The notes beneath the pieces are model-generated. The model had not been told where the DNA came from, did not search any database, and saw only the letters and a list, made by a program, of their open reading frames with translations. Below are positions 24,961 to 32,971 of a stretch of 64,000 nt of DNA, in pieces. The stretch's first letter is position 1, and each line of letters starts with the position of its first letter. Source of the stretch: Amycolatopsis roodepoortensis (lineage in GTDB: Bacteria; Actinomycetota; Actinomycetes; Mycobacteriales; Pseudonocardiaceae). The stretch lies in assembly GCF_014873915.1 (NCBI RefSeq), contig NZ_JADBEJ010000001.1, forward strand, positions 1,922,001 to 1,986,000, written 5' to 3'. The position numbers and the translations under genes were made by a program.

Positions 24961-25671
24961 GTGAGTACTGTGATCCTTCTGCGCCACGGCAAGTCCACGG
25001 CGAACGGTTCGGGCGTCCTTGCCGGGCGCACGCCCAAGGTCGGCCTGGACGACACCGGCCGGGCGCAGGCGGCCGCGCTCGTCGAGCGCCTGGCGCCGGT
25101 CCCGCTCGCGGAACTGGTGGTCTCGCCGATGCTCCGCTGCCGTCAGACGGTCGCGAAGCTGGCCGAGGCACGCGGTCTGGACAAGCTCAAAGAGCCCGGT
25201 TTGTCCGAAGTGGACTACGGCGAATGGACCGGACGCGCGCTCAAGGATCTGTTCAAGGAACCGCTGTGGCGGGTCGTGCAGGCGCATCCCTCGGCGGCGG
25301 TCTTCCCCGGCGGGGAAGGGCTCGCCGAGATGCAGGCGCGCGCGGTCGCCGCCGTTCGCGCGCACGACGCGAGGATCACCGCGAAGCACGGTGAAAACGC
25401 GGTGTGGCTCTTATGCAGCCATGGCGATGTGATCAAGGCGATCCTCGCCGACGCGCTCGGCCAGCACCTCGATTCCTTCCAGCGGATCGTGGTCGACCCG
25501 GCGTCGGTCTCGGTCGTCCGGTACACCGAGACTCGTCCGTTCGTGTTGCGCGTCAACGACAACGGCGGCGACCTGGCCGGTATCGCCCCACCGGAACCCC
25601 CGGCCAAAGCCAAGCGCGGCAAGGGAAAACGCAGCTCCGACGCGGTGGTGGGCGGTACCACCGGAGCGTGA
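24961..25671 (+). CDS. Histidine phosphatase (phosphoglycerate mutase-like) family protein
   Basis: 236 residues from GTG 24961. Catalytic LLRHGKST at the N terminus with nucleophilic His, VSPMLRCRQTV, the acid in LSEVDYGEWTG, and second His in LLCSHGDVIKAIL. The C-terminal tail of about 40 residues is Lys/Pro-rich (PPEPPAKAKRGKGKRSS) and probably disordered. Matches the MSMEG_4193-type actinobacterial phosphatase usually found by uppP. Substrate not known from sequence. Confidence 0.9.
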   Translation: MSTVILLRHGKSTANGSGVLAGRTPKVGLDDTGRAQAAALVERLAPVPLAELVVSPMLRCRQTVAKLAEARGLDKLKEPGLSEVDYGEWTGRALKDLFKEPLWRVVQAHPSAAVFPGGEGLAEMQARAVAAVRAHDARITAKHGENAVWLLCSHGDVIKAILADALGQHLDSFQRIVVDPASVSVVRYTETRPFVLRVNDNGGDLAGIAPPEPPAKAKRGKGKRSSDAVVGGTTGA

Positions 25672-25773
25672 CCACTTCCGCCGTGGCGTCACCGCCACGG
25701 ACGGCATCCACCGGCCCCTCGCTGCCCGTAAGGTGGCCAGACCAGCAGTTTCGACGACCCGGGAGCAACACCG

Positions 25774-27816
25774 ATGATTTCGCAGGACAACCCGTTCGCC
25801 GCGCCGAGTGAGCTGCCCTACGCACTTCCACCGTTCGACCGGATCGCCGACGAGCACTTCCTTCCCGCCTTCGAAGCGGGCCTGGCCGAGCACGCCGCGG
25901 AGATCGAGGAGATCGCGAGTTCGGCCGAGCCGCCGACCTTCGAGAACACCATCGTCGCGCTCGAAAAGTCCGGCAGGCTGCTGTCGCGGGTGTCCAGCGT
26001 GTTCTTCAACCTCGCCGGGTCGAACGCGAACGACGAGATCCAGCGCGTGCAGGCCGAGATGGCGCCGCGGCTGGCCGCGCACGCCGACGCCATCAACCTG
26101 AACCCGGCGCTGTTCGCCCGGATCAACTCCCTGTTCGAGCGCCGGGACGAACTCGGGCTCGACACCGAGTCGCTGCGCCTGCTGGAGCGGCACCACACCG
26201 ACGTGCGCCGCGCCGGCGCCGGTCTCCCCGAAGCCGACCAGAAGCGCCTGCGTGAGCTGAACGAGCAGATTTCGACGCTGTCGACCCGATTCCAGCAGAA
26301 CCTGCTCAAGGACACCAACGAACTGGCCGTGGTCGTCGACGACGTCGCCGAACTCGCGGGTCTCGGCGAGGACGAGATCGCCACGGCGGCCGAAACCGCC
26401 GGCGAGGAGGGCAAGTACGTCCTCAAGCTGACCCTGCCGACCGCGCAGGCCGCGTTGGCTTCGCTGGAAGACCGCGCGCTGCGCGAGCGGATCTTCACCG
26501 CGTCGGTCTCCCGCGGCAACCGGGGCAACGAGTTCGACAACAACGAGGTCGTGGCCCAGCTGGTCCGGTTGCGTGCCGAGCGGGCCGCCGTGCTCGGCTT
26601 CCCCGACCACGCCTCGTACGTCATCGAGGACGAGACCGCGAAGACCGCCGAGGCCGCAGTCGGTCTCCTGGAGCGGCTCGCGCCCGTCGCGGTCGCCAAC
26701 GCCAAGGCGGAGGCCGAAGAACTGCAGCGGTACCTCGAAGCCGACATCCCCGGCGCGATCCTGCGGCCGTGGGACTGGGCGTTCTACGCCGAACGCGTCC
26801 GCAAGGACCGGTTCGAGGTCGACACCGCCGCGCTGCGCCCGTACTTCGAGCTGAACCGGGTGCTGACCGACGGCGTCTTCTTCGCCGCGTCCAAGCTGTA
26901 CGGCCTGAGCTTCACCGAGCGGGAAGACCTGCCGAAGTACCACCCCGAGGTCCGGATCTTCGAGGTCTTCGACGCCGACGGCGCGGAACTCGGCCTGTTC
27001 CTGCTCGACTACTACGCCCGGGACTCGAAGCGCGGCGGCGCCTGGATGAACAACTTCGTCGACCAGACGAGGCTGCTGGGTACCAAGACGGTCGTGGTGA
27101 ACGTGCTCAACGTCGCCAAGCCGCCGGCGGGGGAGCCGACCCTGCTGACCTTCGACGAGGTCGTCACCGCGTTCCACGAGTTCGGGCACGCGCTGCACTC
27201 GCTGCTTTCCGACGTCGAGTACCCGATGTTCTCGGGCACCAACGTCCCGCGTGACTTCGTCGAATATCCCTCGCAGGTCAACGAGATGTGGATGCTCTGG
27301 CCCGAGGTGCTGGCCAACTACGCCAAGCACCACGTGACCGGTGAGCCGCTGCCGCAGGAGCAGATCGACAAGCTCCTGGCGTCGCAGCAGTACGGCGAAG
27401 GCTTCTCGACCACCGAGTACCTCGCGGCGTCCCTCCTCGACCAGGCGTGGCACGCGCTGGGCACGGAGGACAACGTCGAGGACGTCCAGCGGTTCGAGGC
27501 CGAGGCGCTGACCAAGGCCGGTGTCGCGCTGGAAGCCGTGCCGCCGCGCTACCGCACCACCTACTTCGCGCACATCTTCAGCGGCGGCTACAGCGCCGGG
27601 TACTACTCCTACATCTGGAGCGAGGTCCTCGACGCCGACACCGTCCAGTGGTTCCGGGAGAACGGTGGGCTCACCAGGGAGAACGGCGACCACTTCCGCC
27701 GCGAACTCCTCGGACGTGGCGGCAGCGTCGACCCGATGGCCGCCTTCCGCGCGTTCCGCGGCCGCGACCCGGAGATCGAGCCGCTCCTGAAGCGGCGCGG
27801 CCTCGCGGGCGCCTGA
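25774..27816 (+). CDS. M3 family zinc oligopeptidase (Dcp/oligopeptidase A type)
   Basis: 680 residues from ATG 25774, with GGGAG 8 nt upstream. Zinc motif FHEFGHALHSL, the third ligand Glu in RDFVEYPSQVNEMW, and substrate-binding Tyr-rich SGGYSAGYYSYIWSEVLDADTVQW near the C terminus. No signal peptide, so a cytoplasmic enzyme that degrades short peptides. Length is normal for the family. A bidirectional terminator follows at 27825-27866. Confidence 0.93.
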   Translation: MISQDNPFAAPSELPYALPPFDRIADEHFLPAFEAGLAEHAAEIEEIASSAEPPTFENTIVALEKSGRLLSRVSSVFFNLAGSNANDEIQRVQAEMAPRLAAHADAINLNPALFARINSLFERRDELGLDTESLRLLERHHTDVRRAGAGLPEADQKRLRELNEQISTLSTRFQQNLLKDTNELAVVVDDVAELAGLGEDEIATAAETAGEEGKYVLKLTLPTAQAALASLEDRALRERIFTASVSRGNRGNEFDNNEVVAQLVRLRAERAAVLGFPDHASYVIEDETAKTAEAAVGLLERLAPVAVANAKAEAEELQRYLEADIPGAILRPWDWAFYAERVRKDRFEVDTAALRPYFELNRVLTDGVFFAASKLYGLSFTEREDLPKYHPEVRIFEVFDADGAELGLFLLDYYARDSKRGGAWMNNFVDQTRLLGTKTVVVNVLNVAKPPAGEPTLLTFDEVVTAFHEFGHALHSLLSDVEYPMFSGTNVPRDFVEYPSQVNEMWMLWPEVLANYAKHHVTGEPLPQEQIDKLLASQQYGEGFSTTEYLAASLLDQAWHALGTEDNVEDVQRFEAEALTKAGVALEAVPPRYRTTYFAHIFSGGYSAGYYSYIWSEVLDADTVQWFRENGGLTRENGDHFRRELLGRGGSVDPMAAFRAFRGRDPEIEPLLKRRGLAGA

Positions 27817-27824
27817 CCCGCTGA

Positions 27825-27866
27825 CGGTTCCCGCCCGGACACCCCCAGTGTCCAGGCGGGGAACCG
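27825..27866. terminator. Bidirectional stem-loop terminator
   Basis: CGGTTCCCGCC...GGACAC pairs with GTGTCC...GGCGGGGAACCG around a CCCCA loop. It separates the convergent M3 peptidase (stop 27816) and aminotransferase (stop 27870) genes. Confidence 0.75.
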
Positions 27867-27869
27867 CGC

Positions 27870-29093
27870 TCAGGCGGCCAGTTCGGCGACGGCCGCGGCC
27901 ACGTCGTCCACCTCCCGTTCGGTGTTGTAGTAGTGCGGGCTCAGCCGCAGGCACCAGTCGACGTCCTTGTCCCCGAAGTCGAACTGCGCGAACTCCCGGT
28001 AGCTGAGCGCCGAGTTGATCCGGCGGGCGTCCATCGCCGCCTTGAAGGGCACGGCTTCCCAGCCCTTGATGGAGAACGTCACCAGCGCGCCCAGTTCCGG
28101 CCCCCGGTCGAGCACTTCGACACCGGGAATGGCGCCGAGCCCGTGCCGCAGTCTCGCCGCGAGTGCGGGGGTGCGCCGTGAGATCGCCTCCAGGCCGACT
28201 TCGCGGGCGTACCTCGCGGCGGTGGCGCATCCGAGCACGGTGGCGTAGGGGAATTCCCATTCTTCGAACCGGGAAGCGGACTTCGCCGGTTCGTACGCGC
28301 CTGGCGCGCTCCAGCGGGCTCCGTGCATGTCGATGAACAACGGCTCGTGTCCGGCGTCGAGAAACCGGTCGGAGACGTACAGGAAGCCCGAACCACGCGG
28401 CCCGCGCAGGAACTTCCGGCACGTCGAGGTGAGCAGGTCGGCGCCGATCTCCTCGACGTCGACGGGGTACTGGCCGATCGACTGGCAGGCGTCGACCAGG
28501 TAGGTCAGGCCGAGGTCCCGGCAGTACCGCCCGATCTCGGCGACGGGCTGGACGAGGCCCGAGTTGGTCGGGATATGCGTGGCGGCGACCAGCTTCGGCC
28601 TCTTGGCGCGCATCAGAGCCGCCATCGCTGCGACGTCGACACCGCCCTCCCGCGAGTCCGGCGCGTGCACGACCTCGACGCCGAAGCGCTTCCGCAGCGA
28701 CAGGAACGCGATCTGGTTGGAGATGAAGTCGTTGCGGGTGGTGAGGACGACGTCGCCGGATTCGAACCGGATCGACGACAACGCCGTGGAGTAGGCGTGG
28801 GTGGCGCTCGCGGCGAAGGCGATGTTGCGGGGCCGCGCGTTGATGAGCGCGGCGATCTGGTCGTAGAAACCGGTGACCTCGGCCGCGCGGGCCGCGGCGG
28901 CCTCATATCCGCCGATCTCGGCTTCGAGGTTCAGATGATCGAGCATCGCGGCCAGGATCGGTTTCGCCAGAAGCCCGCAGCCGGCGTTGTTGAAGTGGAC
29001 GACCTTCTCGCTGCCCGGTGTGTCGGCTCGCAGGGCCGGGACGTCCAGTAGTGATTCCGCCCGATTTCCAGTAGCACTATCATGTAGCTTCAT
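27870..29093 (-). CDS. Class V aminotransferase / cysteine-desulfurase-like PLP enzyme
   Basis: 407 residues. Fold-type I motifs: VHFNNAGCGLLAKPI, SATHAYSTALSSI, THIPTNSGLVQPVAEI, YLVDACQSIGQYPVD and PLP Lys in LLTSTCRKFLRGPRGSGFLYV. The Arg-Gly-Pro stretch resembles ergothioneine-type lyases and isopenicillin-epimerase-like members as much as true desulfurases, so the reaction is open. The ATG (29093) overlaps the ATG of the divergent MocR gene. Direct repeats there suggest the MocR protein controls it. Confidence 0.82.
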   Translation of the reverse strand: MKLHDSATGNRAESLLDVPALRADTPGSEKVVHFNNAGCGLLAKPILAAMLDHLNLEAEIGGYEAAAARAAEVTGFYDQIAALINARPRNIAFAASATHAYSTALSSIRFESGDVVLTTRNDFISNQIAFLSLRKRFGVEVVHAPDSREGGVDVAAMAALMRAKRPKLVAATHIPTNSGLVQPVAEIGRYCRDLGLTYLVDACQSIGQYPVDVEEIGADLLTSTCRKFLRGPRGSGFLYVSDRFLDAGHEPLFIDMHGARWSAPGAYEPAKSASRFEEWEFPYATVLGCATAARYAREVGLEAISRRTPALAARLRHGLGAIPGVEVLDRGPELGALVTFSIKGWEAVPFKAAMDARRINSALSYREFAQFDFGDKDVDWCLRLSPHYYNTEREVDDVAAAVAELAA

Positions 29094-29109
29094 GTCGGAT
29101 AGTAGCACT
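29071..29109. promoter_or_regulatory. Direct-repeat operator over divergent, overlapping starts
   Basis: GTAGCACT occurs at 29071-29078 and again at 29102-29109, on either side of the shared CATG (29091-29094) that holds both start codons. An ACTATC/GATAGT inverted pair lies between. Both genes would have to be leaderless or start transcription inside the opposite coding region, so a bound MocR protein could block both. Confidence 0.5.
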
Positions 29110-30474
29110 TCCGCGCTCGTCGCCCAGCTGCGTTCCCTCATCCGCTCGGCGGCCGCGGGGGAGAGGTTGCCCAGCAGCCGGGAGCTGATCGAGCGCTATC
29201 GGGTCGGCCCGGGAACGGTTTCTCGCGCCATCGCCCTGCTGGCCGCCGAGGGCACGGTCGTGACCCGTCCCGGGAGCGGGACATACGTCGCGACGAAGCC
29301 GGCGGCCGCGGGCGAACCGCTCGACACGGCATGGCAGACGGTCGCGCTGACCGATCGCAGCGTCGACACCAGATCCCTCACCGGAGTCCTCGGCCCGCCA
29401 CCGGAGGGCGCGATCCTGCTCGACGGCGGCTATCCGCATCGGTCGTTGCAGGCGACTCGCTTCCTGAGCGCGGCACTCGCGCGGGCGGGCCGCCGCCCGG
29501 ACGCCTGGGATCGCGCACCCGCCGCCGGTCTGCCCGCGCTGAGGTCGGTGTTCGCGGGCCCGTCCGGTGCGTCACCGGACGACGTCCTGATCACCGCCGG
29601 CGGACAGAGCGGGCTGTCCATGGCGTTCCGTGCCATCGCGGCTCCTGGCAGTCCGGTCCTCGTCGAATCGCCGACCTACCCGGGGGCGCTCGCCGCCGCG
29701 CGGGCGGCGGGGCTCCGGCCGGTGCCGGTCCCGATCGACGAGGACGGGGTCCGCCCGGACCTGCTGGCCGAGGCGTTCGCGATGACCGGAGCCCGGCTGT
29801 TCTACTGCCAGCCGGCCTTTCACAACCCGACCGGGACGGTGCTCGCGGCCGAACGGCGTACGCGGGTACTGGACGTCGCCCGGGCGGCGGGCGCGTTCGT
29901 CCTGGAGGACGACTTCGCCCGGTATCTCTCCCACGGTGCGGCCGCGCCACGTCCGCTGATCACCGATGACCGGGACGGCACGGTCGTCCATCTGACCTCG
30001 GTGACCAAGGCCGCCGCGCCGAGCCTCCGGATCGGCGCGCTGATCGCGCGAGGGCCTGTTCTCGACCGGATGAAGGCGATCCGGCGGGTCGACGACTTCT
30101 TCGTCTCCCGCCCACTGCAGGAGGCCGCCCTCGAACTGCTCAGCGCGCCTTCGTGGGAACGGCACGTCCGGAGGCTCGGTTCAGAACTGCGGGAACGGCG
30201 CGTGAAAGCGGCCGCGGCGCTGGCGGGGAAGTGTCCTGAGTGGACTATCGCGCGGCTCCCCGAGGGGGGCCTTCACCTGTGGGTGCGGCTGCCGCCGGGG
30301 AGCGATGCGAACGCGCTCGCTCGCGTGGCGAGAGAGCGAGGGGTCGTGGTCGGGGCAGGGGAGAGGTTCTTCGCCACCGAGCCGTCCGGACCGTTCCTCC
30401 GGCTGAACTTCGCGGCCGCCGCCGACATCGCCGAACTCACCGAAGGCATCCGGCGGCTCGACCCCAATGTATAA
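29092..30474 (+). CDS. MocR-type GntR regulator/aminotransferase fusion
   Basis: 460 residues. Winged helix at about 1-70 (RLPSSRELIERYRVGPGTVSRAIALLAAEG, GSGTYVATK), then an aminotransferase domain with PTYPGA, QPAFHNPTG, EDDFARYL and the PLP Lys in LTSVTKAAAPSLRIG. Unlike the MocR protein at 7404-8789, the PLP lysine is kept here. It shares overlapping start codons with the class V aminotransferase and most likely regulates it. Confidence 0.88.
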   Translation: MSDSSTSALVAQLRSLIRSAAAGERLPSSRELIERYRVGPGTVSRAIALLAAEGTVVTRPGSGTYVATKPAAAGEPLDTAWQTVALTDRSVDTRSLTGVLGPPPEGAILLDGGYPHRSLQATRFLSAALARAGRRPDAWDRAPAAGLPALRSVFAGPSGASPDDVLITAGGQSGLSMAFRAIAAPGSPVLVESPTYPGALAAARAAGLRPVPVPIDEDGVRPDLLAEAFAMTGARLFYCQPAFHNPTGTVLAAERRTRVLDVARAAGAFVLEDDFARYLSHGAAAPRPLITDDRDGTVVHLTSVTKAAAPSLRIGALIARGPVLDRMKAIRRVDDFFVSRPLQEAALELLSAPSWERHVRRLGSELRERRVKAAAALAGKCPEWTIARLPEGGLHLWVRLPPGSDANALARVARERGVVVGAGERFFATEPSGPFLRLNFAAAADIAELTEGIRRLDPNV

Positions 30475-30580
30475 CGACCTATACGGCGTGGCTCAAGTCA
30501 AGATCATCTTAAGGGCAACTTGAATTCCTCCTGTATCGCACGACCCTCCAAGCAACTCATGTCACGTAGGCTGGACCGCC

Positions 30581-31177
30581 GTGCCTGACAAAAGACTGTC
30601 GGTCGGCCTCTTCGTTGTGGCCGGCGCGCTCGTACTGGCCGCTTGCGACGGCTCTGCCGCGCCGGACGCTGCCGCGCTCGACCCCGCGAAGTGCGCCGAC
30701 CCGAATTTCGCCGGTACTCACACGGAGTTCTGCGCCGGCAACGCCGCCACCCCGGAAACCCCGGCGACCGATGCCGCCATCCTGCCCAACGGCTTGAAGG
30801 TCCGGATCGTCTCCGCGAGGTCCGAGACCACGGATACGAACGCCTACGACTCCGGCCCGACCGTGAACGTCGTGGTGATGATTACCATCGAGATCACGAA
30901 TACCGGCAACGCGCCGTTCGTCTTCCCGCCGGTGAAGACCAACGTCCGCACGGAGTTGTGGTACGGCGCCAACCACGGCAAGGCGACGAACTCGGCCGTT
31001 CAGCAGGGCAACTCCACCGACCTGCCGGGGCAGCTCGTCGCGGGCGGCTCGGTGACGATGACGTCGACCTTCACGATGCGCGCCGGGGGCGCGGACAACG
31101 TCGTTTTCCGGTTCAACCCCGACAGCGCCACCACGGACGACATCACCTTCACGAATGTCCAGGCCTTGTACAAATAG
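30581..31177 (+). CDS. Lipoprotein with a DUF4352-like domain
   Basis: 198 residues from GTG 30581. Lipoprotein signal SVGLFVVAGALVLAACDGS with the lipobox Cys, then a spacer and a beta-rich domain (VNVVVMITIEITNTGNAPFVFPP, GGSVTMTSTFTMRAGGADNVVFRF) resembling the immunoglobulin-like DUF4352 group. Two further Cys (AKCADP, EFCAGN) lie in the spacer. Cell-surface location is inferred from the signal; function unknown. Confidence 0.75.
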   Translation: MPDKRLSVGLFVVAGALVLAACDGSAAPDAAALDPAKCADPNFAGTHTEFCAGNAATPETPATDAAILPNGLKVRIVSARSETTDTNAYDSGPTVNVVVMITIEITNTGNAPFVFPPVKTNVRTELWYGANHGKATNSAVQQGNSTDLPGQLVAGGSVTMTSTFTMRAGGADNVVFRFNPDSATTDDITFTNVQALYK

Positions 31178-31265
31178 CGCTCACACGCCTTTCCCGGCCC
31201 GAGTCGGCGTCGCGGGGAACATTTGTCCAAGACCGAAGCCCGGCAGCCCGGGCATCGTCCCGGGT

Positions 31266-32081
31266 ATGAGTGAGTACGACGTCGAGCAGTCGCACAGGAT
31301 GTACGTGGTCCATGAGGGCCCGCGGCAGGCGCCGCCGCTGTTGCTCGTCCACGGCTCGGGAGCTTCGGGCGCCTGCTGGGGGCCGATGGTCCCGGCGCTC
31401 GCCAAGCATCACCACGTCATTCGAGTCGACCTTCCTGGCTGTGGCCAGTCTCCGCCCGCGGCGTCATACGACGTGCCCGCGCAGGCGGATCGCTTGGCGG
31501 CGGTACTCGATGGCCTCGGCCTCGGCCAGGTCGCCGCGGTCGGGCATTCCAGCGGCGGCTACGTCGTCACGGCGCTGGCCGAACAGCGCCCCGACCTGGT
31601 GGGTTCACTCGCGCTGATCAGCACGGGCCCGAGTCCCGATGCGCTGCTTCCGCAGCCGGTCATCCTTCGGGTCCTGCTGGCCCCGCCGCTCGGCAGGCTG
31701 CTCTGGGCGAGGCGTTCGAACGCGATGATCCGCGGCGGGATCAGGGCGACGGCCGTTCGCCCGGTGGACGTCCCGGACGACCTGATCGCCGACCTTCGGG
31801 GCATCACTTACCGCACGATGAGGGCGGTGCTGAGCCGGAACAGCGCGTACCTCACCGAGCGAAGCATGCCCGAGCGTCTCACCGCCCTCGACGCCCCGGT
31901 GCTGGTGATCTTCGGCGCCGCCGACCCCCGCTGGGATCCGTCGTCGGCGCACCAGTACGACTCGGTGCCGACCGCGCGGGTCGAGCTGCTGCCCGGCGTG
32001 GGGCACCTGCCTGTACTCGAAGCGCCGGAGGAGACCAGCAGGCTGCTGCTGGACTTCGCGGCCACGGTTCACCGTCGGTGA
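31266..32081 (+). CDS. Alpha/beta hydrolase (Ser nucleophile)
   Basis: 271 residues from ATG 31266. LLLVHGSGASGACWGPM oxyanion region, nucleophile in AVGHSSGGYVV, acid in IFGAADPRWDPSS and His in LPGVGHLPVLEAPEE. A normal Ser-type hydrolase, in contrast to the Asp-type one at 18310-19200. Followed 23 bp later by an AraC regulator on the same strand, probably one transcription unit. Substrate unknown. Confidence 0.88.
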   Translation: MSEYDVEQSHRMYVVHEGPRQAPPLLLVHGSGASGACWGPMVPALAKHHHVIRVDLPGCGQSPPAASYDVPAQADRLAAVLDGLGLGQVAAVGHSSGGYVVTALAEQRPDLVGSLALISTGPSPDALLPQPVILRVLLAPPLGRLLWARRSNAMIRGGIRATAVRPVDVPDDLIADLRGITYRTMRAVLSRNSAYLTERSMPERLTALDAPVLVIFGAADPRWDPSSAHQYDSVPTARVELLPGVGHLPVLEAPEETSRLLLDFAATVHRR

Positions 32082-32104
32082 TTTCCGAGGCCTAATCTGG
32101 TCTT

Positions 32105-32971
32105 ATGCCGTCAACCGGGACACCACCCGACTGGGCGGAGGTGGACATCGCCGTTCCGCGCCGGTCAGTGCGGCTGCCGGGGATCAGCATGGCCGGATTC
32201 CGGCGACGCGTCCCCGGCGCCGCCGACATCGCCATGGTCGCGCACCCATCCGTCAGCCTGCTCGTCGACCTGACCGAGGGAGCGGGTCTCGTCTACGAAA
32301 CCCATGACCGGCGCGAGCGCGGCACTGTCGTGATCGGGCTCTTCCCCGGCGAGCTTCGGGTCGCCGGCTCGGGTCCGGCGATCGAGTGCCTCCAGATCCG
32401 GCTGTCGCCGCCGGTCGCGGCCAAGGTGCTCGGCGCGTCGACCGGGTTCAGTGGGACGGTGGTGTCGCTGGAGGATGTCTGGGGCCGCGACGCCGAGCGC
32501 GTCGAGGGCAGGTTGCGCGCCGCCGTGACGTGGGACGAACGGTTCACGATCGCGTGGGGAATCCTCGGCCGTCGGCTGGACTCCCGCCCGCCGGTCGATC
32601 CGGAGGTCGCCTACGCCTGGAGGCGGATGCACACCAGCCGAGGGCGGATCCGGGTCGACGGCCTGGCCGACGAGGTAGGCTGGAGCCGCAAGCGCCTATG
32701 GTCCCGCTTCGGGGCCCAGCTCGGCACCACACCCAAACGCGCCGCCCGGCTGGTGCGCTTCGACCATGCCGCCCACCTGCTCGCGGCCGGGCGCGCACCG
32801 GCCGACGTTGCCGCCGACAGCGGCTACGTCGACCAGTCCCACCTCCATCGTGAGGTCAAGGCGATCACCGGAGCCGCGCCCGCCGCCGTGGCCGCCGCGC
32901 CGTGGCTCGCGATCGACGACGTCGCGTGGCCGGATCGGCTCCCCGGGACTTGCGCCCGGCCGGAGCGATGA
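32105..32971 (+). CDS. AraC family transcriptional regulator
   Basis: 288 residues. The C-terminal pair of helix-turn-helix motifs is clear (GRIRVDGLADEVGWSRKRLWSRFGAQLGTTPKRAARLVRFDHAAHLL; APADVAADSGYVDQSHLHREVKAITGAAP). The N-terminal about 150 residues are a cupin-like sensor (VSLLVDLTEGAGLVYETHDRRERGTVVIGLFPGEL). Its stop touches the stop of the opposing beta-helix gene with no gap. Confidence 0.88.
   Translation: MPSTGTPPDWAEVDIAVPRRSVRLPGISMAGFRRRVPGAADIAMVAHPSVSLLVDLTEGAGLVYETHDRRERGTVVIGLFPGELRVAGSGPAIECLQIRLSPPVAAKVLGASTGFSGTVVSLEDVWGRDAERVEGRLRAAVTWDERFTIAWGILGRRLDSRPPVDPEVAYAWRRMHTSRGRIRVDGLADEVGWSRKRLWSRFGAQLGTTPKRAARLVRFDHAAHLLAAGRAPADVAADSGYVDQSHLHREVKAITGAAPAAVAAAPWLAIDDVAWPDRLPGTCARPER

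Noticed and set aside
25411..28422. 1003-codon open frame on the minus strand opposite the histidine phosphatase and M3 peptidase genes
   Set aside because: Composition is Arg/Gly/Val-rich with no family motifs. It is the third-position shadow of two clearly real rightward genes, a common effect at this GC content.
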